Assembly (NCBI RefSeq): GCF_015295825.1
Contig: NZ_DVEH01000099.1
Span: 1 to 36,535 of the forward strand
DNA from: Thermosynechococcus sp. M98_K2018_005
Lineage (GTDB): Bacteria; Cyanobacteriota; Cyanobacteriia; Thermosynechococcales; Thermosynechococcaceae
DNA: 36,535 nucleotides
Direction of reading: 5' to 3'
A program made the translations under genes and the position numbers. Positions 15,434-24,340 of the stretch are shown piece by piece. The notes below the pieces were generated by a model. It was not told where the DNA came from and ran no database searches. It saw only the letters and a list, made by a program, of their open reading frames with translations. The stretch's first letter is position 1. Every line of letters starts with the position of its first letter.

Positions 15434-17245
15434 ATGCGCACACACTACTGTGGCGACGTTCGGCTAACGGATGTCGGAACAACGGTCACCCTTTACGGTT
15501 GGGTTGATCGGCGGCGAGATCATGGCGGCGTGATCTTTATTGATTTGCGCGATCGCTCCGGCATTATCCAAATTGTCAGTGATCCCCAGCGCACTCCTGA
15601 CTCCTATGCTCAAGCCGATCGCCTGCGCAGTGAGTATGTGGTAAAAATTGTTGGCCGTGTCAGCAAGCGCCCTGCGGATTCCGTAAACCCGAAATTGGCC
15701 ACAGGGGACATCGAGATCTACGCCGATCACATTGATATCCTCAATACAGTGCGCCAACAACTTCCCTTTGCCATCTCCAGCACCGAGAATGAGCAAGTGC
15801 GAGAAGAAGTGCGGCTGCGCTACCGCTATCTTGATCTACGGCGAGAACGGATGGCACGGAATTTGCAGTTACGCCATCGCGTTGTCCAAGCCATGCGGCG
15901 CTTCCTAGAGGATGAGGCGGGCTTTATCGAGGTGGAAACTCCCATTCTCACTCGCTCGACGCCGGAGGGTGCCCGCGATTATTTAGTGCCCAGTCGCGTG
16001 AATCCGGGAGAATGGTTTGCCCTCCCTCAATCGCCACAGTTGTTCAAGCAGTTGTTGATGGTGGCGGGGTGCGATCGCTATTACCAGATTGCCCGCTGCT
16101 TTCGCGATGAGGATTTGCGGGCCGATCGCCAGCCCGAATTTACGCAACTGGACATGGAAATGAGCTTCATGGATCAGGAGGAAATTATTGATCTCAACGA
16201 AGCCCTCATCTGCCACATTTTCAAAACCGTGAAGGGCATTGATCTACCGCGCCCCTTTCCCCGCTTGAGTTACCAAGAGGCCATGGATCGCTATGGCACC
16301 GATAAGCCCGATACCCGCTACGGCCTTGAACTAGTGGATGTCTCCGATATTCTGAAAGACTCTGGTTTCAAAGTCTTTAGTGGGGCGATCGCCCAAGGGG
16401 GCGTGGTGAAAATTTTGCCGATTCCCAATGGCAACGACCGCATCTCCAACGTGCGCATTAAACCCGGTGGCGATCTCTTCCAAGAGGCCACCACTGCCGG
16501 CGCCAAGGGACTGGCCTATATCCGCGTTCGCGACAACGGCGAGATTGACACCATTGGTGCCATCAAGGATAACCTCTCCCCAGAGCAGAAAGCCACGCTC
16601 CTAGAGCGCACGGGTGCCGAGGCGGGACATCTCCTCCTCTTTGGGGCAGGGGACACTGCAACGGTGAATAAAACCCTCGATCGCCTGCGCCAGACCATTG
16701 CCCGTGAATTTGACCTCATCGATCCAACAGCAACCCATCTCCTGTGGGTGGTTGATTTCCCCATGTTTGAGTGGAATGCTGAGGAAAAACGCCTTGAGGC
16801 CCTGCACCACCCCTTTACGGCACCCCATCCCGCCGACCTTGAAGATCTCAAAACCGCCCGTGCCCAAGCCTATGACCTCATCTTCAACGGCTACGAAGTG
16901 GGCGGCGGCAGTTTGCGCATTCATCAGTCGGAGTTACAACGCCGCGTCTTTGAAACCATTGGCCTTGATGAAGCGGCGGCTCAAGAAAAATTTGGTTTTC
17001 TGTTGGAGGCCCTTGAATTTGGCACGCCTCCCCACGGTGGCATTGCCTATGGTCTAGATCGGCTCGTCATGCTTCTAGCGGGTGAAGACTCGATTCGCGA
17101 TACGATCGCCTTCCCGAAAACCCAGCAAGCGCGTTGTCTCCTCACCGGTGCCCCCAGCAGTGTCGAACCGCAGCAACTCAAAGAACTCCATGTCACCCCC
17201 GCCAAGCCTGCGAAAACCACTGCCAAAACCGCAAAAAAAACCTAG
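15434..17245 (+). CDS. aspS: Aspartyl-tRNA synthetase
   Basis: A 603-aa class IIb synthetase charging tRNA-Asp. The N-terminal OB-fold anticodon-binding domain (1-~105) has [23 protein letters not shown] (shown by [11 protein letters not shown]). Class II motif 1 is near [16 protein letters not shown]. Motif 2 is at ~215-230 ([20 protein letters not shown], with the catalytic Arg). A bacterial GAD insertion domain follows (~290-420), then motif 3 [15 protein letters not shown] (~535-549). A Lys/Ala/Thr-rich tail ends the protein. The bacterial type with GAD insertion is usually discriminating or non-discriminating depending on whether GatCAB is present; this cannot be decided here. A TAAAAT -10-like box is at 15388-15393. 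The stop shares a CTAG palindrome with the convergent gene. Confidence 0.95.
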   Translation: MRTHYCGDVRLTDVGTTVTLYGWVDRRRDHGGVIFIDLRDRSGIIQIVSDPQRTPDSYAQADRLRSEYVVKIVGRVSKRPADSVNPKLATGDIEIYADHIDILNTVRQQLPFAISSTENEQVREEVRLRYRYLDLRRERMARNLQLRHRVVQAMRRFLEDEAGFIEVETPILTRSTPEGARDYLVPSRVNPGEWFALPQSPQLFKQLLMVAGCDRYYQIARCFRDEDLRADRQPEFTQLDMEMSFMDQEEIIDLNEALICHIFKTVKGIDLPRPFPRLSYQEAMDRYGTDKPDTRYGLELVDVSDILKDSGFKVFSGAIAQGGVVKILPIPNGNDRISNVRIKPGGDLFQEATTAGAKGLAYIRVRDNGEIDTIGAIKDNLSPEQKATLLERTGAEAGHLLLFGAGDTATVNKTLDRLRQTIAREFDLIDPTATHLLWVVDFPMFEWNAEEKRLEALHHPFTAPHPADLEDLKTARAQAYDLIFNGYEVGGGSLRIHQSELQRRVFETIGLDEAAAQEKFGFLLEALEFGTPPHGGIAYGLDRLVMLLAGEDSIRDTIAFPKTQQARCLLTGAPSSVEPQQLKELHVTPAKPAKTTAKTAKKT

Positions 17246-17664
17246 GCACGTAGATCCGTTGGCAAATTCCACACCCCCTCTGGCAGCCACTCGCCGTTCA
17301 CATCCCGCACGTGTTCAGTGCTCATGAGGTAAGCCCATGCCCTGCCCAAAGGTTGATGATTTAAGTCATACACTGGCACCTCTTGGCGATGGTAGGCATT
17401 CATGTCGGGAGGCAAGTTGGGGTTATAGCCTTCAAAAGCATCCAGCCGCGCCAATACGCTGGGAGGTGGATCATTAAAGATCAGTAACTCCCCCTGCACC
17501 CAACCTTCCTCAGTTGTCAGACCGGGATACCCCATCGGTAGGTGATAAAGGCGGCCTCTTACCAGCGCTGGTTGATGGGCACTTAGCCAAGGCCGACAGA
17601 GGATGTCATGGGGTTGATAGCCAGGTTTAAGGGTGCCATAGACAAAAAGGCGTAGTAGCGTCAT
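17242..17664 (-). CDS. Gamma-glutamylcyclotransferase-like (AIG2/GGCT) protein
   Basis: A ~140-aa protein of the GGCT/AIG2 fold. The N-terminus [16 protein letters not shown] carries the diagnostic YGTLKPG substrate loop. Then come [24 protein letters not shown] ([13 protein letters not shown]) and [12 protein letters not shown], whose acidic residue matches the family catalytic Glu position, and QEVPVYD. Members release 5-oxoproline from gamma-glutamyl compounds, but many bacterial homologues have unassigned substrates. The frame is open to a TTG at 17694; the ATG at 17664 is preferred because the fold begins right after it. It is the last gene of the minus-strand run from 20.5 kb. Confidence 0.8.
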   Translation of the reverse strand: MTLLRLFVYGTLKPGYQPHDILCRPWLSAHQPALVRGRLYHLPMGYPGLTTEEGWVQGELLIFNDPPPSVLARLDAFEGYNPNLPPDMNAYHRQEVPVYDLNHQPLGRAWAYLMSTEHVRDVNGEWLPEGVWNLPTDLRA

Positions 17665-17703
17665 GGTGCAAGGGAATGACATCAATTTGCTCAAATGCTT
17701 AGT

Positions 17704-17942
17704 TTAGCGAGTTTGATATAGGCTTGCCCTGACGAATTCCAGACTGCCGTCGGCAATCAACTGCACAGCAATCGCCAGAATGTAACCAAAACGGTAAAGA
17801 CATTGAGGGCAATTTGCTTAGCTTGCTGGCGACGGTATTTGGGCGGATGTTTTGCCGTGAGGGTGCAAAAGATGGGAATGGCACCAATCGGAAACAGGGC
17901 CGCCAGTGTGCCCCGCAAAAAGGACAAGGTTGAATCCACCAT
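17704..17942 (-). pseudogene. marC-family (UPF0056) gene remnant with internal deletion
   Basis: The first ~50 codons (from 17942) read as the N-terminus of a MarC/UPF0056 membrane protein: FLRGTLAALFPIGAIPIFCTLTAK then a basic RRQQAKQIAL (given in two parts here). After about NVFTVL the frame runs to a stop at 17757. In another frame, bases ~17785-17704 encode FGYILAIAVQLIADGSLEF, the MarC C-terminal helix. Full members are ~200 aa, so roughly 120 central codons are missing. This is a collapsed, non-functional gene. Confidence 0.6.
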
Positions 17943-17964
17943 TGCCAGATGTTTTTGGAAAAAG

Positions 17965-18390
17965 TTAGGTATTTAGGACAGCAATAATTTCATGGCTAAT
18001 GGCGCGCAGTTGGTCTTGCAGATCTTCGCTGGGCAAATTGTTGCCACTAAAAACCCCCTGACCAATACTACTGAACCGCCACTGCTCACTCATATAGCTA
18101 AACCCCACGATGTCTAAACCAATGGCACGGCGTTGGGGAGAATCTGGATCGCCATAGAGGCGAATTTGCAGAAGCAAACTGCGGGCTTGCCAGCGGCGAC
18201 TCCAGCCCGGTAGGTGAAAGCCAATGTCAATGGAATCCGGATCGACCCAGTTGCGGGTGTGGGGGTCATCAGCCCAAGGGTGCAGGTCTGCGCGCAGATC
18301 TGGATTGCACTGCTTAAAGAGGTGAACGATCGCCCCCAATTTGCTGGCCATCTGCACCGTCACTGCCTGCTCTGCTGCATTCACCGTCAT
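17965..18390 (-). CDS. Conserved hypothetical protein (141 aa)
   Basis: A soluble protein I do not recognise. The long frame is open to 18480, but that would overlap the upstream flavoprotein by ~60 nt; the ATG at 18390 (MTVNAAEQAVTVQM) is 29 nt after the upstream stop and has GGAG just before it, so it is preferred. The sequence is alpha/beta mixed with IGFHLPGWSRRWQARSLL and GLDIVGFSYMSEQW, with no signal or membrane helix. It is probably cotranscribed with the CruA/CruP-like gene upstream. No function is assigned. Confidence 0.6.
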   Translation of the reverse strand: MTVNAAEQAVTVQMASKLGAIVHLFKQCNPDLRADLHPWADDPHTRNWVDPDSIDIGFHLPGWSRRWQARSLLLQIRLYGDPDSPQRRAIGLDIVGFSYMSEQWRFSSIGQGVFSGNNLPSEDLQDQLRAISHEIIAVLNT

Positions 18391-18418
18391 TCTCTCCGCA
18401 ACACCTTTGTTCCCAAGG

Positions 18419-20452
18419 TTAGCGAGGGGAAACGGCTTGATCAACTCTAGGGGTTGGCAGCGGTGCCAAAGGACGCTCAAGGCGGGGTTGCCCCACAGAA
18501 TAACTCAGGGCATAGCTGTGCACCAAGAGCCAAAACCAAAGTTGCGGTGCCAAGGGTTCTAGCCACGGTTGACAACGGCGCACCAAGGGGGGCAGCCAAA
18601 ACCCAAAGAGGGCATGGTACAGGGCATCCAAGCTAAAACTGAGGTAGCTTTGCAGCCAATGCAGCAGATCCCCAACCCCCACCATTTCGTAGATCCACCA
18701 AAGGAGGCCAGGGTTTTGCCAAGCAGCTCGCAGTGCCATACGGTTAAAGGGGAGCCAGCCAGCACGGTCTTTGATAAAGCGATCAGCCAATTCGGGGGAT
18801 TCCTGTCCGAGAATGCCAAAAAAGGTGTTGAGCATGGCATTCACCCGCTCTGGCGGGAGGGGGCGATCGCTAGGTACCATCATTCCCCGCGAGAAGAGCC
18901 ATGTCACCGCTGTATTGCTCTGATAAGCGCGAATTTGGTTGAGAAATTGCTTTTGCACAAGGTCATGACGCAGGGCGGTATCCAGTAGATCCGTCAAGCG
19001 TGGCAGGTTGCGCACCAGCGAGCCAAAGCCGGTAAATACTAAGGGGGATTGCAGTGAGGCGGCATCGCCAATGGCCAAGACGCGATCAAATGCCACGGCG
19101 CGATCGCCCCGGTGGTGGCTAAAGTAGCCGGGGATGTAACCAAACGTCGGCTTGACCCAAGTCAGTTGATCTAAATCGCAGCGGCGGTACTCCGGCAAGA
19201 TCGTAAAGAAGTCTTCGTAAAGTTCCAGCAAAGAGCCGGGAAACTCTGGCTGAATATGGTGATAGTGAAAAAGATAAATCGTGCGCTCTTCCCCTGCCCC
19301 CGGAAACAGTTCCCAAATGAGTTGCCGTCCCCGCGAAATATCACCATGGCTAAAGAGTACATCGCCATAATCGCCATCCCAAACCTGCGGGGCAATGCCT
19401 TTGACGATCGCCCCCACCGTCGGACAAACACTATCGTAGGTACGACCACCGTTCAGTTGACGGGCAATGGGGGAGGCAGTCCCCATCGCATCCACGAGGA
19501 CACGGGCGATCGCCTGTCGCTGTGCTTGGGTCTGGCGGTGCTGGGTTTGCAGAACCACACCATTCGGATGAATCGTAGCGGTCTCAAATTCTGTCCAATC
19601 CCAAATCTCACCGCCCGCTTGGCGCAGTTTCTCACCGCACAGATGCAGGAATTTTGCCGAGTCGAGGGCAATATTGAGAACCGTCGGGGTGTGCAGTATG
19701 GGTGCCCGACAATGGGGAGGACTAGTGGCATCAAAGAACTTGTTAAAGCCATCGCGGTACTCGCGGGCAATCAGGCTCTCAAACTCCGCAGCTGTAAACA
19801 AGCCCAGATCAATCAGGCTCTGAAATTCCATGCGGGAGATATTCCACTCCCGATTCATCCGGCCAAAGGGCAACCGCTCGATCACCAACACCCGATAGCC
19901 CAACCGCGCCATCACTGCTGCGTGGATCACCCCCAAGGCACCCCCCACATAAACTAGATCGTAGCGAGGGGGATCACAGGGCGTCGTTGCAGTGTGCAAT
20001 ACCGGAAGCGGAGGCGTGGGGTACCGCCAGCGTTGCTCCCACCAATAGACCCGCTCTAAATCCGCCTCACCTTGGGGCATGCGTTGGAAGTATTTCACGG
20101 TCAGCGGATAGTGCTCGGCCAAGGCTTCAAAAATCGTCTTGTCAGCAGGCCAAGGCGGAAGCACCGCAGGTTTGAGGGGAAAGGCCAAACGCAGCTCCCG
20201 CTGAAGCTGTTGGACACAGGCACGCTCCTGCGGCAAAGGCTGCTCTCCCCAGCGCATCACCTTGAGGTATGTTGTGCGTTGCACACTCCACAGGAAAATG
20301 GCGAGTTCTGTGGTGCTACTGGAAACCCGCCAACAGCCGCCGCTCGATTTGGGTATAATGGCGCCAATGCGTGGCTCAAAGGTGTGATGCAGCCAGTGAA
20401 TAACCGCTGCGGTATCGGGAGTGGGCACCTCAAGGTATAGAAGTTCTTGCAT
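18419..20452 (-). CDS. CruA/CruP-like FAD-dependent lycopene cyclase family protein
   Basis: A ~677-aa flavoprotein of the lycopene-cyclase-like group found in cyanobacteria (CruA, CruP). A modified dinucleotide-binding motif YDLVYVGGALGVIHAAVMA (start ~160) is followed by FGRMNREWNISRMEF, a family hallmark as I remember it. A later FAD segment AFDRVLAIGDAASLQSPLVFTGFGSL is represented by LAIGDAASLQSPLVFTGFG. The C-terminus is hydrophobic and aromatic, consistent with membrane association where the carotenoid is bound. A role in making beta-carotene, or the stress role proposed for CruP, is plausible; I cannot separate the two paralogues. The open frame extends to a TTG at 20485; the ATG at 20452 is preferred. 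Confidence 0.65.
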   Translation of the reverse strand: MQELLYLEVPTPDTAAVIHWLHHTFEPRIGAIIPKSSGGCWRVSSSTTELAIFLWSVQRTTYLKVMRWGEQPLPQERACVQQLQRELRLAFPLKPAVLPPWPADKTIFEALAEHYPLTVKYFQRMPQGEADLERVYWWEQRWRYPTPPLPVLHTATTPCDPPRYDLVYVGGALGVIHAAVMARLGYRVLVIERLPFGRMNREWNISRMEFQSLIDLGLFTAAEFESLIAREYRDGFNKFFDATSPPHCRAPILHTPTVLNIALDSAKFLHLCGEKLRQAGGEIWDWTEFETATIHPNGVVLQTQHRQTQAQRQAIARVLVDAMGTASPIARQLNGGRTYDSVCPTVGAIVKGIAPQVWDGDYGDVLFSHGDISRGRQLIWELFPGAGEERTIYLFHYHHIQPEFPGSLLELYEDFFTILPEYRRCDLDQLTWVKPTFGYIPGYFSHHRGDRAVAFDRVLAIGDAASLQSPLVFTGFGSLVRNLPRLTDLLDTALRHDLVQKQFLNQIRAYQSNTAVTWLFSRGMMVPSDRPLPPERVNAMLNTFFGILGQESPELADRFIKDRAGWLPFNRMALRAAWQNPGLLWWIYEMVGVGDLLHWLQSYLSFSLDALYHALFGFWLPPLVRRCQPWLEPLAPQLWFWLLVHSYALSYSVGQPRLERPLAPLPTPRVDQAVSPR

Positions 20453-20565
20453 TTTGTTTGAAAAGTCGGCTAAGGAGCTTGACAACGGTACGATTTGGCG
20501 TAAACTGCACTGTACTAAACAGTTTAAGCAGAATTTACGAGTTCTCAGAATTGCCCTGTTGCTCT

Positions 20566-20835
20566 ATGCATTATCCCATTCCAAGGAGTCTCGAAGAAAT
20601 AGCGGCCCTCAGCCGGCAGCCTGTCAGTGAAGAGGTGGTGGTGGCAGCGATCGCCGGCGTGATTACGATTTGCCGTGCCGAAGGCCACAGTCTAGCGCAG
20701 GTTCAGGAATGGGTACTCGCAGACGATGATCTTCTGGATCAAAAAACGCGTCAATGGCTCAGTGAAGCAGTGGAGGTGGCTTGGTTAAGTGTTGATACCG
20801 TTGCAGTGACGACTGGCCGTGAGGGCGATCGCTAG
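20566..20835 (+). CDS. Small conserved cyanobacterial protein (89 aa), unknown function
   Basis: Starting at [15 protein letters not shown], the product is short, acidic and helical: [33 protein letters not shown], seen as [13 protein letters not shown] then a charged helix. No membrane helix is convincing. It is not recognised, but the phrase after the start resembles small cyanobacterial conserved proteins. The frame extends further upstream to 20458, but that portion overlaps the start region of the divergent flavoprotein gene and looks non-coding. Its last 51 nt overlap the 3' end of ruvC on the other strand. Confidence 0.6.
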   Translation: MHYPIPRSLEEIAALSRQPVSEEVVVAAIAGVITICRAEGHSLAQVQEWVLADDDLLDQKTRQWLSEAVEVAWLSVDTVAVTTGREGDR

Positions 20836-21264
20836 GGCATCGGCAGCGTCATCGGGCTTGGGAAGCGTGCTGAGATGGAGGTCCCGTTGCACCGCCTGTT
20901 GAACGTCTATTTTTGCAGCATTGCCATAGCCAGTGAGGGCTTGCTTCACTTGGGGAGGGGTGAATTCCATTAGGGGACAGTGCAGTTGACTCAGGACTAA
21001 AAGAATTACGCCCCGTGCTTGAGCAACCACAATCGTATGGCTCATTTTGTAGAAAAAGAGGCGCTCCAAAGCCACTAAATCCGGTTGGAGGGCAGGAATT
21101 AGCGTGTGCAGATCGGTGTAGAGACTCTGGAGGCGATCGCCCATCGGGGCAGCCGTAGGAGTTGTGATCACGCCGAAATCACACACTTGGCAGGTGTTAC
21201 CGTGGATCTCAATACAGCCATAGCCAAGGGTAGCAAGGCCGGGGTCTAGGCCAAGGATGCGCAC
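20785..21264 (-). CDS. ruvC: Holliday junction resolvase RuvC
   Basis: A 159-aa endonuclease that cuts Holliday junctions with RuvAB. The four catalytic acids are recognisable: Asp7 in [14 protein letters not shown], Glu67 in [10 protein letters not shown], and the Asp pair in [14 protein letters not shown] (~137-141). Length matches the family. The start is GTG at 21264, five bases after the ndbB stop, so it is the last gene of the thf1-HAD-ndbB-ruvC string and relies on upstream transcription. Confidence 0.93.
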   Translation of the reverse strand: MRILGLDPGLATLGYGCIEIHGNTCQVCDFGVITTPTAAPMGDRLQSLYTDLHTLIPALQPDLVALERLFFYKMSHTIVVAQARGVILLVLSQLHCPLMEFTPPQVKQALTGYGNAAKIDVQQAVQRDLHLSTLPKPDDAADALAIALTASRHCNGINT

Positions 21265-21269
21265 ACGTT

Positions 21270-22472
21270 CTAGTTCACGGTGCCGGTCAACAGATCCAAA
21301 ATTGGCTTCGCCATCCAGTTCAACCCCACCTTCAGTTGATGTTCAAGGGTGGGCATGCGGTAGAGGTAGGCCAGTCGCCGTGCCAAGTAGGCTAGAGGAC
21401 CATCGAGGGTCAGTCCCAGCCCTGCCAAGGCAGCGCGATCGGTACCGAGGGTGAGCATTTCACCGAGATGGGAATAACGACAGGGAAGTAGCGGGCGATC
21501 GCTCAGACTGGCCCAAAGATTCCAAGCGGCATAATCCGCCTCTTGAAAAGCCGCCTGCGCCGTATGGGGAATCGCTTGGCCTTGCTCATCCACGGCATCC
21601 GCAGCATCCCCAAGGGCAAAAATCTCTGGGTGATCAACAACCTGTAATGTGGGTATCACCTGAAGGCGCCCTGTGGACGTTTTGGGCAAATCAAGGGCAG
21701 CAATCACGGGTGAAACCGCTGTACCCACGGTCCATAGGACAATATCAACGGGCAGATCATCAACACGGTCTTTGTATTGCAGGGAAATCCGATCAGCAGT
21801 GACAGCAACCGGAGTTGTTTGCAAATCAATCCAAACCCCCCGCTCTTCAAGGGCACGCAGAGCCGCCTTGCGATTAAATTCTTGGGAAGACTTGAGGATC
21901 TCGGTGTTGCGATCCACAAGGCGAATACGCCCTCGGCTCCCCAAGCGCTCCGCCAGTTTACAGGCCAATTCCACCCCACTCGGACCAGCGCCAACCACGA
22001 CAACGCGAATGCGATCGCGATCGGAGCGCTCACAGCGTTGCAGCGCCTCTTCCAGACGGTAGGCGTCACTGAGGGTACGGAAGGTTACGGCGTACTCTGC
22101 CACACCGGGGATACTGTTTTTCGGCGTTTCCCCCCCTAGGGCGAGAACCAATTTTTCATAGGTGAGGGGCTTGCCCTCGCTCAAGTGAACTGTTTTTGCC
22201 TTGAGATCAATAGCGGTCACCGTTCCCTGATGAAAGACTACTGGTGTATCCTTAAGCAACTCCACAAAGGGCGGCGCAATTTCCCACGCCTGTAGCTCCC
22301 CCGTAATTAATTCGTAAAGGAGGGGAGTAAACACAAAGCGATCGCTGTGATCTACAAGGGTGATCTCTGGAGGCGCAGACCAAGGAAATTGAGCAAGGCG
22401 GAGGGCGGTATAAAGCCCGCCAAAACCACCACCCAGAATACAAATTTGGCTTGTCACCGCTGATTCCGTCAT
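21270..22472 (-). CDS. ndbB: Type II NAD(P)H dehydrogenase NdbB (demethylphylloquinone reductase type)
   Basis: A 400-aa two-dinucleotide-fold flavoprotein. FAD motif [20 protein letters not shown] (11-30), NAD(P)H motif [21 protein letters not shown] (~157-177; core [10 protein letters not shown]), second FAD motif [15 protein letters not shown] (~289). The whole sequence closely matches my memory of Synechocystis Slr1743/NdbB, including [11 protein letters not shown] and [19 protein letters not shown]. That protein reduces demethylphylloquinone before the final methylation in vitamin K1 synthesis, and may also act as NDH-2. It is peripheral to the thylakoid membrane with no TM helix. Its ATG overlaps the upstream HAD stop (ATGA). 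Confidence 0.82.
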   Translation of the reverse strand: MTESAVTSQICILGGGFGGLYTALRLAQFPWSAPPEITLVDHSDRFVFTPLLYELITGELQAWEIAPPFVELLKDTPVVFHQGTVTAIDLKAKTVHLSEGKPLTYEKLVLALGGETPKNSIPGVAEYAVTFRTLSDAYRLEEALQRCERSDRDRIRVVVVGAGPSGVELACKLAERLGSRGRIRLVDRNTEILKSSQEFNRKAALRALEERGVWIDLQTTPVAVTADRISLQYKDRVDDLPVDIVLWTVGTAVSPVIAALDLPKTSTGRLQVIPTLQVVDHPEIFALGDAADAVDEQGQAIPHTAQAAFQEADYAAWNLWASLSDRPLLPCRYSHLGEMLTLGTDRAALAGLGLTLDGPLAYLARRLAYLYRMPTLEHQLKVGLNWMAKPILDLLTGTVN

Positions 22473-23227
22473 GATGTTGTCCTCCTCAGTATAACTTGCG
22501 CACCTGTGAGGTCAGTAATTTGGGGCACGGCTAGGCTCTGGTTGGGGGCTGGATCCGGCAACAATGGGCGATCGCGCCGCAGCCAAATTGCTTGGAGACC
22601 AGCGCCTTGGGCACCGAGGACATCATCCTCCCAACTATCGCCAATGTGCCACACCCGAGACGTCCCATAGGGGGTCACTGCCCGCTCAAAGATTAGCCGA
22701 TCCGGTTTTGCCGCTCCCACTTCACTAGAAATCCACACCTCCTGGAAAAACGGCGCTAACCCCAAGGCCTCGAGAACACCATACAAACGGCTATCAAAAT
22801 TCGACACCACCATCAAGGGAATCCCCTGCGCCTGCCAATCCTTCAAAGCAGGCAAGACATCCTCATAAACAGACCAAGGTTCAGCTGTGGCGTAGTAGGC
22901 AAAGACAGGGGCAAAAAACGTATCAAAATCAGCAAATTGATCCAAGACGCCCACGCGGCGAAATGTGTCTGCTGCAGCCCGTTGCCACCACCGCAATTCT
23001 GCCTTTGCCCGTTGTGAAGCCTCAAGATCAGGGAAAGCGCAGGGCGGGGCGGCCTTAAAGGCCTTAAAGAAGGCCACATCCAATGCGGCTGGATCCACTT
23101 GAACCCCGACTTCGGCAGCAAAGCGACCATAAACGGTACCCACGGATTCCCGTAGGCCAAAGAGGGTGCCGACCGCATCGAGGGTAATGAGTTGGGGCGG
23201 ATCAAGCGGGGGCATCGGAACTGGCAT
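22469..23227 (-). CDS. HAD-superfamily hydrolase (subfamily IA-like)
   Basis: A 252-aa phosphatase-like protein. HAD motif I is LITLDAVGTLFGLRE (12-26), where DxVGTL replaces the common DxDGT: the nucleophile Asp is present but the usual acid two residues on is Val, as in REG-2-like HADs. Motif II is LMVVSNFDSRLYG (Ser), motif III has AAKPDRLIFERA (Lys), and motif IV is WHIGDSWEDDVLGAQGAG (acidic pair). A helical cap lies at ~25-100. The substrate is unknown. It begins one base after the thf1 stop and overlaps ndbB by 4 nt, so it is coupled to both. Confidence 0.85.
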   Translation of the reverse strand: MPVPMPPLDPPQLITLDAVGTLFGLRESVGTVYGRFAAEVGVQVDPAALDVAFFKAFKAAPPCAFPDLEASQRAKAELRWWQRAAADTFRRVGVLDQFADFDTFFAPVFAYYATAEPWSVYEDVLPALKDWQAQGIPLMVVSNFDSRLYGVLEALGLAPFFQEVWISSEVGAAKPDRLIFERAVTPYGTSRVWHIGDSWEDDVLGAQGAGLQAIWLRRDRPLLPDPAPNQSLAVPQITDLTGAQVILRRTTS

Positions 23228-23869
23228 CTACAGCGGGGGGGAAGGGGCCTCCTGAGCACGGCGCTTGCGTTCTTGCTCCACAAGTTCTTTCATGAGACTG
23301 CGAGCCTGATTGATTTTGTCGAGGTTGCTGCGGTAGAGTTCGAGATCGCGCTTGACTTTCTCAATCGGCAGCTTAATGACGGGAGCGAGTTGATCCAGTG
23401 TTTCGTTGAGATTTGTTGTCAGATTCCCCGCCAACTCCTGAAGGAAGGCATAGAGTCCCACCGCATGAAGGCGGCTATATTTGCCCGCGTGGTTGAGGCT
23501 GTTGAGGGGGGCACTGGGTTGGTTACTGTTAAGTTCATCCAGGATTTGACTCAAGGGGCAGCCTTGATACTGTTGCCAACTGGCGGCATCCTCCTTAAGC
23601 TGTTGCGGGTTCATTTCCTCAGCCACACAGAGGGCATGGAAAATACTGGCGCGATCGCCCTCGGGCTGATACCCCTCCATAAATTGGTCAAAGGCGGTAA
23701 CAACCCCAAGGGCAAATAGGGGAGAGTAGCGAAAATCTACATTGACGCGCAGCAAGTGGATTTCGACCAGCAGTTCTTCAATAAAGCGACGGTAGATCGA
23801 GTGAATCGGTCGCGTATGAGCCGCATAAAAGGCGCGTTTGGTATCAGAGACAGTTCGAGGATGTTGCAC
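23228..23869 (-). CDS. thf1: Thf1/Psb29, thylakoid formation and PSII repair protein
   Basis: A 213-aa protein with the Thf1/Psb29 signature PRTVSDTKRAFYAAHTRPI and YRRFIEELLVEIHLLRVNVDFRYSPLFALG (core VNVDFRYSPLFALGVVTAF). It assists PSII assembly and repair and interacts with FtsH complexes in cyanobacteria. The C-terminal third (~175-213) is a charged coiled coil (RSNLDKINQARSLMKELVEQE; core INQARSLMKELV). The start is GTG at 23869: an in-frame TAA lies just upstream and no ATG is available in frame. It is the first gene of a four-gene operon, divergent from the DUF309 gene. Confidence 0.93.
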   Translation of the reverse strand: MQHPRTVSDTKRAFYAAHTRPIHSIYRRFIEELLVEIHLLRVNVDFRYSPLFALGVVTAFDQFMEGYQPEGDRASIFHALCVAEEMNPQQLKEDAASWQQYQGCPLSQILDELNSNQPSAPLNSLNHAGKYSRLHAVGLYAFLQELAGNLTTNLNETLDQLAPVIKLPIEKVKRDLELYRSNLDKINQARSLMKELVEQERKRRAQEAPSPPL

Positions 23870-23940
23870 AAGCTCTGCCGATATTCGTTAAAAAATGTCA
23901 TGATTCTTTACTATTATCGCCCATTGCGCTTTCCCAATCA

Positions 23941-24291
23941 ATGATGCGTCCTGAGCTTGCCCTAGCCATCACTCAATTCAACAGCGGCGAATTCTATGCC
24001 TGTCATGACACCCTCGAAGCTCTCTGGTTAGAGGCCAGTGAACCCGAGCGCACCTTTTACCAAGGCCTGCTGCAGATTGCCGTGGCCTGCTATCACCTGA
24101 GTCGGGGCAACCAGCGGGGAGCGATTTTGTTGTTGGGGGAAGGGCGGCGTCGCCTTGAACAGTGTGATCCAGACTTTTGCAGCCTAGACTTGACAACCTT
24201 TTTGACGGCGGTGGCGGAGTTACAGGCGCAGCTTCAGACCCCCCTTGGCTCAGAGCCGAAAATTGAGTTGCACCTTGCTGTTTCCCAATAG
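23941..24291 (+). CDS. DUF309 family protein
   Basis: A 116-aa helical protein of the DUF309 family. Diagnostic phrases are FNSGEFYACHDTLEALWLEA (His and Glu in HDTLE), ASEPERTFYQGLLQIAVACYHL and GNQRGAILLLGEGRRRLE, which match the small helical bundle with a conserved HxxxE and EPER.FYQG motif. The biochemical role is unknown. It is divergently oriented from thf1 with only ~70 nt between starts, so the two promoters must overlap. Two ATG codons in a row occur at the start. Confidence 0.82.
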   Translation: MMRPELALAITQFNSGEFYACHDTLEALWLEASEPERTFYQGLLQIAVACYHLSRGNQRGAILLLGEGRRRLEQCDPDFCSLDLTTFLTAVAELQAQLQTPLGSEPKIELHLAVSQ

Positions 24292-24340
24292 ATTATCAGG
24301 TCTAGCATCACTAGAAGCATGGGACGCTTACAACGGCACT

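Noticed and set aside
16516-16851. Long antisense ORFs within aspS (also 15464-15796 and 16601-16924)
   Set aside because: aspS is full-length with all class II motifs; the antisense frames are Arg/Ser-rich shadows without recognisable domains.
19256-19957. 233-aa plus-strand ORF opposite the CruA/CruP-like gene
   Set aside because: Antisense to a well-supported flavoprotein; no domain, no ribosome site, shadow-like composition.
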